A stretch of 64,000 bases of DNA from Bacteroidota bacterium (lineage in GTDB: Bacteria > Bacteroidota > Bacteroidia > Chitinophagales > Chitinophagaceae): the NCBI GenBank assembly GCA_013288945.1, contig JABDAZ010000012.1:1-64000 (forward strand), given 5' to 3'. Positions within the stretch are counted from its first letter, which is position 1, and the number at the start of each line of letters is the position of its first letter. Of this stretch, positions 45,480-54,995 are shown piece by piece. Under the pieces are notes generated by a model. The model was not told the origin of the DNA, did not search any database, and worked only from the letters and a program-made list of their open reading frames with translations. A program made the position numbers and the translations under genes.

Positions 45480-46754
45480 TTAATCTATAAAAGAATTTAT
45501 AAGCAAAGCCAGTTTTTCAGTAATATTTTTTGCTGAGTATTGCTCAAATATTTTTGTATTGATTTTGTTTTTATCAAACGTATTAATGAACGTTAGATAA
45601 TTATTAAACGTCAGGGAAAAAGTATTTTTTATCAAATCAATTTCATTTTCACCATTAAAATCCAATACAATGCCGCCGCCTGATTCTTTTAAAACTTTTA
45701 CAGCTGAACTGTTTTTATGTAAAACTGCAAAAATTGGTTTGCCGGATAATATTCCCTGATAAACTTTTGAAGGCGTATAATGCGGTTCAGTACTTCCCAA
45801 AATAAAAACACCATCAGCATTATTCAAATGAATAAGTACATCTAAATATGGAATGCGTTGTGGATATTCGAAAATAACAGTTTGCCACAATCCATATTTT
45901 TCTGCCAGGCCTTTTATATTATATCCAACTGGATCATTCGGCGTTTTGCCTGTTCCAATAAAATGAAATTCTACATTTTTATACATTGCTACATTTTCAG
46001 TAATTGATTGAAAAATAGCTTCTAAAACTGTGTATGCTTTTGGCAACATTGCGCCTGCATAAACCAGCTGAATTTTTCCTGTTTGCTTTGTAAATAAATA
46101 TGGCTTGGTATCTAATTCTTTTATTTTATCGTGATCTGTTTTTTCACCACCATAAGGCATTGCACCAAATACAAAATTTTTTGATATTTTTTTATTTCGT
46201 TCAATTACACCATTGTAATATCCTTCTGCAACGCCGGTTATTAGTGATGCTTTTTTAATAGCAATTGGTTCTAAAATTTCTGCAAATTTTTTACTTAGCC
46301 AATGCCGCGACAATATTTTTTCACTGCCCGGAAAATTATGCACCCACGGATCTATATAATCGATTCCGTATTTTATACCGGTTGATTTATTTAACCATCT
46401 TCCTATTAAAGCAACATAAAAAGAAGGTATCGGAATGTATAAAAAATCAAATTGTTCTTGTATAATTAATTGCTTTGCTTTTTTATATAACTGAAAAAAA
46501 CCTCTCAATCCAATGTCGCCAACCAAACGCGGTTTTGTTACGCCAAAAGCTTTTACTTTTTCAACTCTTAAATTTTCTGGTAATAATTTTTCAAGATTAT
46601 AATCTAATTTTTCTTCATAAAATTTTTCATCAACAGTTAATATTACCGGCTCCCAACCAAAATCCGGAAGATGTTGTGCAAACAATCTTGAACGATGAAC
46701 AGCAGCCAAATTTGATGGTGGAAAATGAGGTGATATAATAAGAATTTTTTTCAA
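45480..46754 (-). CDS. GT-B glycosyltransferase
   Basis: A 424-residue enzyme. It begins KKILIISPHFPPSNLAAVHR, like WbuB/family 4 enzymes with an N-terminal phosphate loop, and includes GIDYIDPWVHNFPGSEKILS, LVYAGAMLPKAYTVLEAIFQ and HYTPSKVYQGILSGKPIFAV. The start codon is TTG, overlapping the TGA stop of the upstream gene as TTGA, which implies translational coupling. The donor is unknown. Confidence 0.9.
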   Translation of the reverse strand: MKKILIISPHFPPSNLAAVHRSRLFAQHLPDFGWEPVILTVDEKFYEEKLDYNLEKLLPENLRVEKVKAFGVTKPRLVGDIGLRGFFQLYKKAKQLIIQEQFDFLYIPIPSFYVALIGRWLNKSTGIKYGIDYIDPWVHNFPGSEKILSRHWLSKKFAEILEPIAIKKASLITGVAEGYYNGVIERNKKISKNFVFGAMPYGGEKTDHDKIKELDTKPYLFTKQTGKIQLVYAGAMLPKAYTVLEAIFQSITENVAMYKNVEFHFIGTGKTPNDPVGYNIKGLAEKYGLWQTVIFEYPQRIPYLDVLIHLNNADGVFILGSTEPHYTPSKVYQGILSGKPIFAVLHKNSSAVKVLKESGGGIVLDFNGENEIDLIKNTFSLTFNNYLTFINTFDKNKINTKIFEQYSAKNITEKLALLINSFID

Positions 46755-47980
46755 CCTCGATTCAGTAAACTATTCCATTTATTGATTAATAATAATGATT
46801 CATTTTCCCAGTTTTCTTTTTTTGCATCTTCAAATCGACTTGTTTTTTTTGAACAGATTTCTGGCAATTGATAAATAAGCATTTTTATTTTTTGCACAAT
46901 ATCATCAGATTCAAATGAAATTATTAATCCATGATTTTGATGTTGCAAAATAAAATCCTGTTGCGCTTCTGTATCCGATGCAATGATAAAAAGTCCCGCC
47001 TGAAAATAAGACCATATTTTATTTGTCAAACAAATATTACGGTTCGTGTCGGCTTCTTTATCTTCCAGCGCTAAACCAAAATCATAATTTGCCAATTCAT
47101 TATTTAAGTCTTTTTGAGAAAGGGATGATATTATTTTAATGTATTTTCTTTGTTTCAATTCTGCGTTATAGAAATGCTCACGCAAATTTCCTATTAATGT
47201 CAGTTCAATTAAATCAGCAAAATCATCAAGCGCAGGAAGCACTTTTTCAAGCCCTCTCCGATAATCAATAAATTGAGAAAACCATACAAATTTTAATTTC
47301 GGATTTGATGTGTTCCTTTGAACCGGTTCTAAAAATTCTGATTGCGAAAAATTGTTATTAATAACTATTCCGTTCAATTTATTTTTTGGTAACAATGCTT
47401 CTGTATATTTTTTTATAAGTGGCGCCGCATAACTTGTATATCCAGTTTGTGCAATCGTTTGCTGCATCAAAAAAATCATATTCTTTTTTTGATTTTCATT
47501 GTTTCCTTCGCCTGGATGATAATCTTCCACATCAATTGCGAAAGAGACGTTTAACGATTTTGCCAGTTCAGCCGCAACATAAAATGCCGGCGGATTATGC
47601 GCAATAATAAAATCTGTTTTGCCTTTCCATTTTTTTGACCACTTTAATAATATCCAGGTCCGCTTGCTGATTGACACTGCAGACAAAAAAGTATTTGATT
47701 TTAATAAAGAAGAAAATGCTCCACTGATTTTTTCAATTAGTGAAGAAGATATCCAGCCAAAAAAATCATGCTTTGTTGTTTCTAAATAAATAAATTCTAC
47801 GTTGCTTAGTTCTTTATTAATGATTGTTTCTTTCTCGGTTGTCCAATTATGTAAATTGAAAGCAACAACTGTTATTTTGAAATGAAGAGCATTTAATAAT
47901 CTTACTTCTTTTAAACAACGTGGGTTGCATGCAAGGTTGGTGCTTGTTATTAATAAAACATGTTTTGCTGATGAACTCAT
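46751..47980 (-). CDS. GT-B glycosyltransferase
   Basis: A 409-residue protein. The first domain begins KHVLLITSTNLACNPRCLKE and contains DFIIAHNPPAFYVAAELAKS, where a DxE-like acidic segment follows (FAIDVEDYHPGE). The second domain has LKFVWFSQFIDYRRGLEKVL and ends with YFQAGLFIIASDTEAQQDFI. Overall layout is GT-B, with less conserved donor-site residues than its neighbours. It is coupled to the genes on both sides by overlaps of one and four bases. Confidence 0.85.
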   Translation of the reverse strand: MSSSAKHVLLITSTNLACNPRCLKEVRLLNALHFKITVVAFNLHNWTTEKETIINKELSNVEFIYLETTKHDFFGWISSSLIEKISGAFSSLLKSNTFLSAVSISKRTWILLKWSKKWKGKTDFIIAHNPPAFYVAAELAKSLNVSFAIDVEDYHPGEGNNENQKKNMIFLMQQTIAQTGYTSYAAPLIKKYTEALLPKNKLNGIVINNNFSQSEFLEPVQRNTSNPKLKFVWFSQFIDYRRGLEKVLPALDDFADLIELTLIGNLREHFYNAELKQRKYIKIISSLSQKDLNNELANYDFGLALEDKEADTNRNICLTNKIWSYFQAGLFIIASDTEAQQDFILQHQNHGLIISFESDDIVQKIKMLIYQLPEICSKKTSRFEDAKKENWENESLLLINKWNSLLNRG

Positions 47981-49149
47981 TATACCAAATGAAAATCAGC
48001 TTCTTTAATAAGAGAAGAGCTTAATAATGTTTGAATTTTTTTTATTTGCATGCTGTACAAATGATTTTTTGCAAAATCAATTCTGTATGCTTGTTTTTGA
48101 ATACTATTATTCTTTTCAATATTTTTTATAACACTAAGAAATAAAGACGGAAGCTCATAATTATTATTTCTGTTTAAAGGCATTGAAACCAAATCAGGAT
48201 CTTCTTTATAAGCTGTAACATTATTTGAAACAACTACTTTTCCTGAAGCAAGATATTCTAAAATTTTATGGTAATTGGTTCCTTTGCTCTGATCTTTATT
48301 TATATCATAACAAATAAGAAAACAATCAACCTGTTTAATTTTTTCGCTTAATATATTACTGCCTACAACGCCTTGTGCAATTACATTTGACAGGCTTTTT
48401 AATTTGCCCGTAAAATTTAATGTGCCTGAGTCTGTCGTTATCATCAGGTTTGATTTGGTATTGTCTATCGGGCCCCAGCATTCGAACATTACATTGGGAT
48501 TTGATTCGATTATTTTTAATAATGTTTCACGATCAATGTCTGGCCTTAAAAAATTTCCTGATAAACCAACACGAATTGGATTATTAGTATTTTCGCTGAT
48601 ATTTTTATTAATAAATATTTCAGCAACACCATGGTTTATAGAAAATTTTGGGATATTATAAGTTGCATATTTTTCAATAATTTCATTCGTAACAGATAAA
48701 ATAATATCTGCACTTTTAGCAGCTGCAATCGCGGTTTTATCCTGTGGTTCATCAACAGGCATAAATATCTTTTTATAACTGCCTGAAAAATACCTAAGCG
48801 GAATAGTATCTGACAGATCAAAAGACCAGATAAGGTCGATATCCTGATCTATTTTTTTTAAAATTTTATTAATATGCTTTTTAATAAAAAAATTATACAA
48901 CCACCTTGCCTTGAATTTTAAAATATAAGGAAAAGAAAGATTATGAGTTACAATAAACAGATTTTTATATTTACTCTCGTTGATTTGTACTTCCCCTTTT
49001 TTTAAAATTTTACGCTGGTCGGGGCCATTTAAAAAATATACATTGTTATCAAGCTTCGCCAGCTCAACAGCATAATGATGTTTTGAAACAAACATTTCTC
49101 CCCAATCCTGCTGACAAACAATTATGATATTTTTATTTTTGAAAATCAT
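47980..49149 (-). CDS. GT-B glycosyltransferase
   Basis: A 389-residue protein that begins KNIIIVCQQDWGEMFVSKHH. An N-terminal GT-B domain includes DLIWSFDLSDTIPLRYFSGS and the C-terminal domain shows IRVGLSGNFLRPDIDRETLL and NYHKILEYLASGKVVVSNNV. This is the type found in exopolysaccharide loci of Bacteroidota. Substrates are unknown. It sits two bases after the aminotransferase gene and overlaps the next glycosyltransferase by one base. Confidence 0.85.
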   Translation of the reverse strand: MIFKNKNIIIVCQQDWGEMFVSKHHYAVELAKLDNNVYFLNGPDQRKILKKGEVQINESKYKNLFIVTHNLSFPYILKFKARWLYNFFIKKHINKILKKIDQDIDLIWSFDLSDTIPLRYFSGSYKKIFMPVDEPQDKTAIAAAKSADIILSVTNEIIEKYATYNIPKFSINHGVAEIFINKNISENTNNPIRVGLSGNFLRPDIDRETLLKIIESNPNVMFECWGPIDNTKSNLMITTDSGTLNFTGKLKSLSNVIAQGVVGSNILSEKIKQVDCFLICYDINKDQSKGTNYHKILEYLASGKVVVSNNVTAYKEDPDLVSMPLNRNNNYELPSLFLSVIKNIEKNNSIQKQAYRIDFAKNHLYSMQIKKIQTLLSSSLIKEADFHLV

Positions 49150-49151
49150 TT

Positions 49152-50243
49152 TCAGGAAAGAAGTGATTTTGAAACATACTCAATTTGTTCATTACTCATT
49201 TCGGGAAACATTGGTAAGGAAAGTATCTTATCCTGGTATAAATAAGCAACAGGAAAATCAGAATGACTGTTTTTTTTTTCTGCATAACAAGGCAAGAATG
49301 GTAACGCAGTTGGATAATGAATGGCAGTTTCAATACCTGCAGAGGATAGTTTTTTTTGTATTGATTTTCTATCAGCAACACGCACTACATATAAATGAAA
49401 AACGTGGCGGTAGTTATCTTTTATTAATGGCAACTCAATGTCGCTTTTCTGCAAAAGATTATGGTAGGAAGAAGCATTTTTAATTCTTGCTTCTGTCCAT
49501 TTTTCCAAATGAGGCAATTTTGCTAATAGCACTGCCGCATGAAGCCCGTCCAGCCTGCTGTTGCGGCCTTCCATTAAATGATTGTGCTTTCCTTTTTGGC
49601 CATGGTTTGCAATCATTCTTACTGTTTCTGCGATTGCTGCATCATTCGTTGCCATGCAACCTGCATCGCCGTAAGCGCCCAAATTTTTTCCCGGGTAAAA
49701 ACTAAAACTTGATGCGTGCCCAAATGTACCAACAATTTGGCCATTTATTTTTGCGCCATGCGACTGCGCACAATCTTCAATTACTATCAAATTATTTTTT
49801 GAAGCTATCTTCATTATTACCGGTATATCAGCAGGATGCCCATATAAATGAACAGGGATTATCGCTTTTGTTTTTTTTGTTATTGCTTGTTCGATCAAGT
49901 TTACATCAATTGTAAAAAAGTCTTTTTCAATATCTACAAACACTGGCGTAGCGCCAACAGCGCTTACTGCTTCAGAAGTTGATATCCATGAAATCGCAGG
50001 AACAATTACTTCGTCGCCTTCTTTTATACCGAAAGCTTTTAAAAGTATTTCAATAGAGTCTGTGCCGTTTGCGCAAGCGATTACATGTTCAATACCTATA
50101 TAATCAGCAAAAGCATTTTCGAAATTTTTTACAACTTCGCCGCCGATGTAAGCTGAATTTTTAATGGTTGTTTCAATTGCTGTATCAATTTCACTTTTAA
50201 TGCTTAAGTATTGCGCATACAAATCTGCAAAGGGTATTGTCAT
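49152..50243 (-). CDS. DegT/DnrJ/EryC1/StrS aminotransferase, WbpE-like
   Basis: A 363-residue PLP-dependent sugar aminotransferase. Seen are the WbpE-like N-terminus (IPFADLYAQYLSIKSEIDTA), the substrate loop ANGTDSIEILLKAFGI, the PLP-pocket EDCAQSHGAKING and the lysine-bearing FSFYPGKNLGAYGDAG (Lys near residue 187). GQKGKHNHLMEGRNSRLDGL closely follows the WbpE pattern. In that pathway it converts UDP-3-keto-GlcNAcA to the 3-amino sugar with glutamate. The ATG at 50241-50243 overlaps the upstream stop (ATGA). An earlier in-frame TTG lies inside the preceding gene and is rejected. Confidence 0.93.
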   Translation of the reverse strand: MTIPFADLYAQYLSIKSEIDTAIETTIKNSAYIGGEVVKNFENAFADYIGIEHVIACANGTDSIEILLKAFGIKEGDEVIVPAISWISTSEAVSAVGATPVFVDIEKDFFTIDVNLIEQAITKKTKAIIPVHLYGHPADIPVIMKIASKNNLIVIEDCAQSHGAKINGQIVGTFGHASSFSFYPGKNLGAYGDAGCMATNDAAIAETVRMIANHGQKGKHNHLMEGRNSRLDGLHAAVLLAKLPHLEKWTEARIKNASSYHNLLQKSDIELPLIKDNYRHVFHLYVVRVADRKSIQKKLSSAGIETAIHYPTALPFLPCYAEKKNSHSDFPVAYLYQDKILSLPMFPEMSNEQIEYVSKSLLS

Positions 50244-51277
50244 AAAATTGGAGTTGTAAATATTTTTTTTATCGCTTCTCTCGAACAATGATAAGTGTCG
50301 TAAAACTGAGATTTAGTAACACCAGTTTTTAGCGGATCAAAATCGCCTATGATATTTATATTCCTTTTTTTACCAAGTTCTATAAAAATATTTTTATAGA
50401 ACTCCAAGGCGTTTTCTGTTAACTGGCTTCTTATAGTATAGTATTCGTGCTGAAATGGGAGCATAACAAATTCCGCATCTACTTTATTTTTATTTAAAAA
50501 ATCCAGTAGATTATTAAGCAACACTAACCTGCTTGTATCAAATTCTGTTTGATCTCTTATGGCTGCATCTTTTGCATCCAGCGACACTTTTATTGTATCA
50601 GCATGTGTGTATGAATCAGGATAACAAATTGACCCATCTGAATAACGTCCGTATTTTGATGGCTTTTGCTGACCAGCATCTTCATATTTTTTATTATTCC
50701 CGTCTATCTTAAATTTTAAAGATTTTTCAAAATAATCAAATGAAATAAGTGAATAGAATTTGTCGCTTTGCACGCGGGCAATTTTTTTATTATTAATATC
50801 AATTTTATTAATTAAAGAAGTGTAATAAGCATACAACGTTTGCCATTCTATGCTTCCGCCTTTGCAAATGAGAAAAGGATCTACATTTATTATTACTTTT
50901 TTGGGTAGCTTACCAACACTATCTAACACTCCCATTATCGCAACAACGTCATTAATATTTCCGTGTGATACGCCACAGTTTAATACTTTTTTATTGGTAA
51001 AAAAATCTGTCCCGATTTCCATAATTCGGCTCGATCCCAGTATTACAATATCTGGTTTATAACCAATTTTTGTAATCATTTGTTCCTGGAAAAGACGTTC
51101 ATCATAATTTGCAATGTTGTTTACGTTATGGCCTTTTGCAAGTATATCTGCAATGCCACTTACATATTGTTTGGATGAAAATAAATTTGCCGGATCAATA
51201 TAATAGTTTGTAAAAACAACCAATAAAGCAATTGGTAAAACTATTGCTGACAATTTTAAAAAGAAAATTCGTATCAA
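50240..51277 (-). CDS. SGNH-like periplasmic partner of MBOAT acyltransferase
   Basis: A 345-residue protein with an N-terminal membrane anchor (about 5-24) and a periplasmic domain. GSSR (81-84) after a hydrophobic strand looks like block I of the SGNH fold, and DTYH (327-330) resembles the DxxH block V, so a Ser-Asp-His triad is plausible. Proteins of this layout (AlgJ/AlgX, DltD, PatB types) accept an acyl group from the adjacent MBOAT and pass it to the polymer. It starts with TTG, coupled to the MBOAT stop as TTGA. Its function is inferred from motifs and pairing. Confidence 0.75.
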   Translation of the reverse strand: MIRIFFLKLSAIVLPIALLVVFTNYYIDPANLFSSKQYVSGIADILAKGHNVNNIANYDERLFQEQMITKIGYKPDIVILGSSRIMEIGTDFFTNKKVLNCGVSHGNINDVVAIMGVLDSVGKLPKKVIINVDPFLICKGGSIEWQTLYAYYTSLINKIDINNKKIARVQSDKFYSLISFDYFEKSLKFKIDGNNKKYEDAGQQKPSKYGRYSDGSICYPDSYTHADTIKVSLDAKDAAIRDQTEFDTSRLVLLNNLLDFLNKNKVDAEFVMLPFQHEYYTIRSQLTENALEFYKNIFIELGKKRNINIIGDFDPLKTGVTKSQFYDTYHCSREAIKKIFTTPIL

Positions 51278-52740
51278 AATTGAAAATAAATAAATTCAGA
51301 CCGGTTAAATATACCCAGAGATATAAACGCGATTATAATCACATAATAAAAACTCCACCTTACAAAAACAGGTTTGCTTGTGAGCCACACATCTATTGTG
51401 GATTTTTTTTGCCAACGTTGAACAATGAATAAAAAAATAACTACAATTATGGCAATAATAAATTCATTTGCAGATTGGTTAAGATATAAAAGATTTAACC
51501 TGGCAAAATGCCGGTTAGATATTATTTCACCAAATTGGTGCGGCAAACCTGATAATAAATTTCTTACAACATAAAACCCCTGAGATATATTTTGGGCCCT
51601 GAAAAAAATCCAGGCAAAGCAAACGAGAATAAAAACGCGCAATTGTTTGAAAATAATTATTAAGCTTTTTGTACTGGTATCTGAAATACGTGCTTTTTTG
51701 TTGGTCGTGGTTTCAATAAGTAAATATATACCATGTAAAAATCCCCAAAAAAGAAAGGTCCAGTTTGCGCCATGCCAAATCCCACTTAATAAAAATACTA
51801 TCATTATATTCCGGTACCATTTTAACGTTGATACGCGGTTGCCACCCAAAGGAACATATACATAATCGCGAAACCAGGTTGATAAAGAGATGTGCCATTT
51901 TTGCCAAAATTCTCCAATACTTGTTGCGGAGTATGGTTTATTAAAATTGACCATTAATTTATATCCCATACATTTTGCAGAGCCAATTGCAATATCAGAA
52001 TAACCTGAAAAATCACAATAAATTTGGATAGCAAAAAATACAGTTGCAGTTAAAAGTGGCAACCCTTTATAATTTAATGGATTTGTATAAACATTATTTA
52101 CAAACAATGATAACCGATCTGCAATTACTACTTTTTTAAACAGCCCCCACGCCATTTGTATTAGTCCGCTTCGAACATTTGCATATTCAAAAGTTTTTAC
52201 TTCGTGAAATTGATGAAGAATATTTTGTGAGCGTTCAATAGGGCCAGCAACCAATTGTGGGTAAAACATAACATATAGTGCATATATGCCAAAGTGTTTC
52301 TCTGGCTGTTGATGGCCGCGATAAACTTCAATAGTATAGCTCATTGCCTGGAAAGTGTGAAACGACAAGCCGATTGGAAGTAAAATATTTAATAATGGAA
52401 TGATATCATTATAATGCAACTTCTCAAAAATAGTATTGATATTAATAGTAATAAAATTATAGTATTTGAATACTGCCAGCACTCCAACATTTGCAATAAT
52501 ACTTAAGGTAAGAAGGTATTTTTTTTTTCTTTTGTCTTGTTGTTGCGCAATCCAAATGCCAGCAAAATAATCTATGATGATTGTAAATAAAAGTATTAAT
52601 ATATATACAGGTTTAAAAAACATATAAAAAAAACAACTGGCTATTAATAATAAAAACCAACGAAACCGGTGAGGAATCAAAAAAAATAAAATAGTTACTA
52701 CCGGAAAAAAAATCGCAAATTCTACAGAGTTAAAAAGCAT
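51274..52740 (-). CDS. MBOAT family membrane O-acyltransferase
   Basis: A 488-residue polytopic membrane protein of the AlgI/DltB/PatA kind. The family core is seen in MFYPQLVAGPIERSQNILHQ, FAIQIYCDFSGYSDIAIGSA, EFWQKWHISLSTWFRDYVYV, PLGGNR and the catalytic SGIWHGANWTFLFWGFLHG, whose His is the conserved active-site residue. It moves acyl (often acetyl) groups across the inner membrane for O-acylation of exported sugar. It is coupled with the SGNH-like protein that follows. Confidence 0.94.
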   Translation of the reverse strand: MLFNSVEFAIFFPVVTILFFLIPHRFRWFLLLIASCFFYMFFKPVYILILLFTIIIDYFAGIWIAQQQDKRKKKYLLTLSIIANVGVLAVFKYYNFITININTIFEKLHYNDIIPLLNILLPIGLSFHTFQAMSYTIEVYRGHQQPEKHFGIYALYVMFYPQLVAGPIERSQNILHQFHEVKTFEYANVRSGLIQMAWGLFKKVVIADRLSLFVNNVYTNPLNYKGLPLLTATVFFAIQIYCDFSGYSDIAIGSAKCMGYKLMVNFNKPYSATSIGEFWQKWHISLSTWFRDYVYVPLGGNRVSTLKWYRNIMIVFLLSGIWHGANWTFLFWGFLHGIYLLIETTTNKKARISDTSTKSLIIIFKQLRVFILVCFAWIFFRAQNISQGFYVVRNLLSGLPHQFGEIISNRHFARLNLLYLNQSANEFIIAIIVVIFLFIVQRWQKKSTIDVWLTSKPVFVRWSFYYVIIIAFISLGIFNRSEFIYFQF

Positions 52741-53216
52741 TACTTCGTTTTATTTGGAAGAAGTTTTTTTGCCGGGTTTCCGGCATAAACACCGGGAGAA
52801 GTTATGTTTTTTGTTACCACAGATCCTGCTCCAATAACTGCATTATCACAAATGGATACAGGAAGAATAGTTGCATTAGAACCTATAGAAACATTATTTC
52901 CAATATTTGTATTTTTCCATTTTGCTTTATCGCCACCGGCTGGGCCGCCATCGGAAAATAAATCATTAATAAAAACTACACCGTGGCCGATAAAACAATT
53001 GTTTCCAATACTTACCAGTTCACAGATAAATGAATGTGATTGAATTTTACAATTGTTGCCAATAACAACATCTTTTTGAATTTCGGTAAATGGACCGATG
53101 AAACAATTGTTACCAATTTTACAGCCATATAAATTTACTGGTTGAACAATTTTTACATGCTCTCCAAAAATTACATCATCTTTTATTATCGAATTAAACA
53201 GAACAGGTTTATTCAT
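52740..53216 (-). CDS. WbpD/WlbB-like sugar N-acetyltransferase
   Basis: A 158-residue left-handed beta-helix acyltransferase with at least six hexapeptide coils (VKIVQPVNLYGCKIGNNCFI, FTEIQKDVVIGNNCKIQSHS) and the WlbB-like loop GHGVVFINDLFSDGGPAGGD, followed by KNTNIGNNVSIGSNATILPV and NPAKKLLP. By comparison with WbpD/WlbB it should acetylate the 3-amino group of UDP-GlcNAc3NA. It is flanked by the WbpB-like dehydrogenase, and WbpE is three genes downstream, which supports this role. Confidence 0.88.
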   Translation of the reverse strand: MNKPVLFNSIIKDDVIFGEHVKIVQPVNLYGCKIGNNCFIGPFTEIQKDVVIGNNCKIQSHSFICELVSIGNNCFIGHGVVFINDLFSDGGPAGGDKAKWKNTNIGNNVSIGSNATILPVSICDNAVIGAGSVVTKNITSPGVYAGNPAKKLLPNKTK

Positions 53217-53233
53217 TAATATTTTCTTTGTTT

Positions 53234-54238
53234 CTATTTAACGGAGCTGTATATTTTATCAATTATTTCCACTGTTTTTAATCCTTCAAAACCGTTGGTT
53301 GCAATTACACCTTTTTTGGTAAGCACATCAACCACGTTTGCATAAACTTTATCATGATTACTCATCGAACCAAAATATTTTCCATAATTATTTGGTGGGT
53401 TGCCGGCCGGCAAATCTTTTATTTCATAATTATCAATGTGCTGATATTCGAGTTCATTCAAATATTGGCCACCTATTTTTACAGTTCCTTTTTCACCAAA
53501 AATTGTAAGGGAACCCTCCATATTTTTATCAAAACTATTTACGGAATAGTTGATAGTCCCAATTGCGCCGTTATAAAATTTTAAGGCGATTACACCAGTA
53601 TCTTCAAACTCAATAATGCCTTGGTGATTGAAATTGCCCGCGTATGACTGAACTTCTTTTACATCGCCGATTATCCAATATAATAAATCAATAAAATGGC
53701 TGAATTGCGTGTATAATGTTCCGCCGTCTAAATCTTTTGTTCCCTTCCAGGAATTAGAATAATATTCGTTATTACGGTTCCAGAAACAACTTAATTGCGC
53801 GCTGAATATTTTGCCGAGCTTTCCTTCTTCAATAATTTTTTTAACCGCCGCCACAGGCGGATTAAACCGGTTTTGTTTCACAATAAATAAACGCCTGTTC
53901 GCTTTTTCTGCAGCATTAATCATTTCCCCGCAATCCTGCACGCTTAGTGCCATTGGCTTTTCACACAACACATGAAAGCCGGTTTTTAATGCGGCAATGC
54001 TGTGAGCAGCATGCAAGCCATTTGGCGAACAAATCGCAATCACGTTAATTTCAGGATGTGCTTTTAATAAATCGTTTTCAGATTGATATGCTTTTGCGTT
54101 GTATTTATCAGCCAATTCTTTTGCCTTATCAAGAATAATATCACAAGTTGCAACGAGCGTTCCTATTTTTTGAATATGTTCTGCATGCCGTTGTGCAATG
54201 CGGCCGCAACCAATAATTCCGAATTTTAATTTATCCAT
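53234..54238 (-). CDS. Gfo/Idh/MocA oxidoreductase, WbpB/WlbA-like
   Basis: A 334-residue NAD-dependent sugar dehydrogenase. The Rossmann motif GIIGCGRIAQRHAEHI (8-23), CEKPMALS and the WbpB/WlbA-like substrate block (IVKQNRFNPPVAAVKKIIEE, then WKGTKDLDGGTLYTQFSHFI) are intact. Enzymes of this type oxidise C3 of UDP-GlcNAcA. Together with the WbpE-like and WbpD-like genes it would build UDP-GlcNAc3NAcA. The starting 6-dehydrogenase (WbpA) is not in the window. Confidence 0.9.
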   Translation of the reverse strand: MDKLKFGIIGCGRIAQRHAEHIQKIGTLVATCDIILDKAKELADKYNAKAYQSENDLLKAHPEINVIAICSPNGLHAAHSIAALKTGFHVLCEKPMALSVQDCGEMINAAEKANRRLFIVKQNRFNPPVAAVKKIIEEGKLGKIFSAQLSCFWNRNNEYYSNSWKGTKDLDGGTLYTQFSHFIDLLYWIIGDVKEVQSYAGNFNHQGIIEFEDTGVIALKFYNGAIGTINYSVNSFDKNMEGSLTIFGEKGTVKIGGQYLNELEYQHIDNYEIKDLPAGNPPNNYGKYFGSMSNHDKVYANVVDVLTKKGVIATNGFEGLKTVEIIDKIYSSVK

Positions 54239-54247
54239 AATAATTAC

Positions 54248-54994
54248 TTAAGCGTTTACGCTTCCCGAAGGAAAATTTATTAATACGCCCATTCCTTTTT
54301 TCTGATATACAAACATGCTGCCCGCCGCTACTGCAGAAGCACCCGCACGTACCGCTTTTTTAAAGTCATCAATATTTGACGCGCCTCCGCAAGCGATCAG
54401 TGGAACTGCAACAGAATCCGCTGTTGATTTAATAAGTTCTAAATCATATCCATTCCAAGTTCCATCGTTTGTTATATTATTCAACAAAATTTCACCGGCA
54501 CCGGCTTTTTCCAGTTTACGCGCCCAATCGTCGGGTGAATAGTTTGTATTTTTTGTGCCTGAATGCGAATACACTTTATACTTGCCAAACAAATTCTTTT
54601 TTACATCTATTGCACAAACAACTGCCTGTGCACCATAAATATTTCCGATTTTTTCCACCAGAGATATCTCATCAAACAACACGGAATTAATAACAACTTT
54701 TTCATATCCCGAATCAAAAACTTTTTTTGCATCGTCCAATGTTTTTATTCCACCGCCATATCCCATCGGCATAAATGCTTCGCCAGCAATCTCAGCAATC
54801 TTATTAAAATTTATACCGCGTTTTTCCAGCGATGCATTGAAATCCAACACAACCAATTCATCAGCTTCTTTTTCATTAAATATTTTTACAGTATTAATGG
54901 GATCGCCAACATACTTTGCATTTTTAAAACCAATAGTCTTATATAAACCACCATTTTTTAATAATACAACCGGAATGATGCGAACTCTGCTCAT
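54248..54994 (-). CDS. HisF-like cyclase subunit (HisF2) of an amidotransferase complex
   Basis: A 248-residue beta/alpha barrel related to imidazole glycerol phosphate synthase subunit HisF. The barrel opening RVIPVVLLKNGGLYKTIGFK replaces the catalytic Asp11 of true HisF (T. maritima numbering) by Leu, whereas the second acid (CAIDVKK) is kept. The barrel ends with GGASNIDDFKKAVRAGASAV. Such HisF2 proteins, found with WbpG and HisH2, channel ammonia to a sugar amidotransferase and are not in histidine synthesis. It is directly followed upstream by the HisH-like gene. Confidence 0.9.
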   Translation of the reverse strand: MSRVRIIPVVLLKNGGLYKTIGFKNAKYVGDPINTVKIFNEKEADELVVLDFNASLEKRGINFNKIAEIAGEAFMPMGYGGGIKTLDDAKKVFDSGYEKVVINSVLFDEISLVEKIGNIYGAQAVVCAIDVKKNLFGKYKVYSHSGTKNTNYSPDDWARKLEKAGAGEILLNNITNDGTWNGYDLELIKSTADSVAVPLIACGGASNIDDFKKAVRAGASAVAAGSMFVYQKKGMGVLINFPSGSVNA

Positions 54995-54995
54995 A

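Noticed and set aside
49124-49483. 119-codon plus-strand frame overlapping the WbpE-like gene
   Set aside because: It covers the conserved C-terminus of the aminotransferase on the opposite strand and is Phe/His/Arg-rich like other shadows here.
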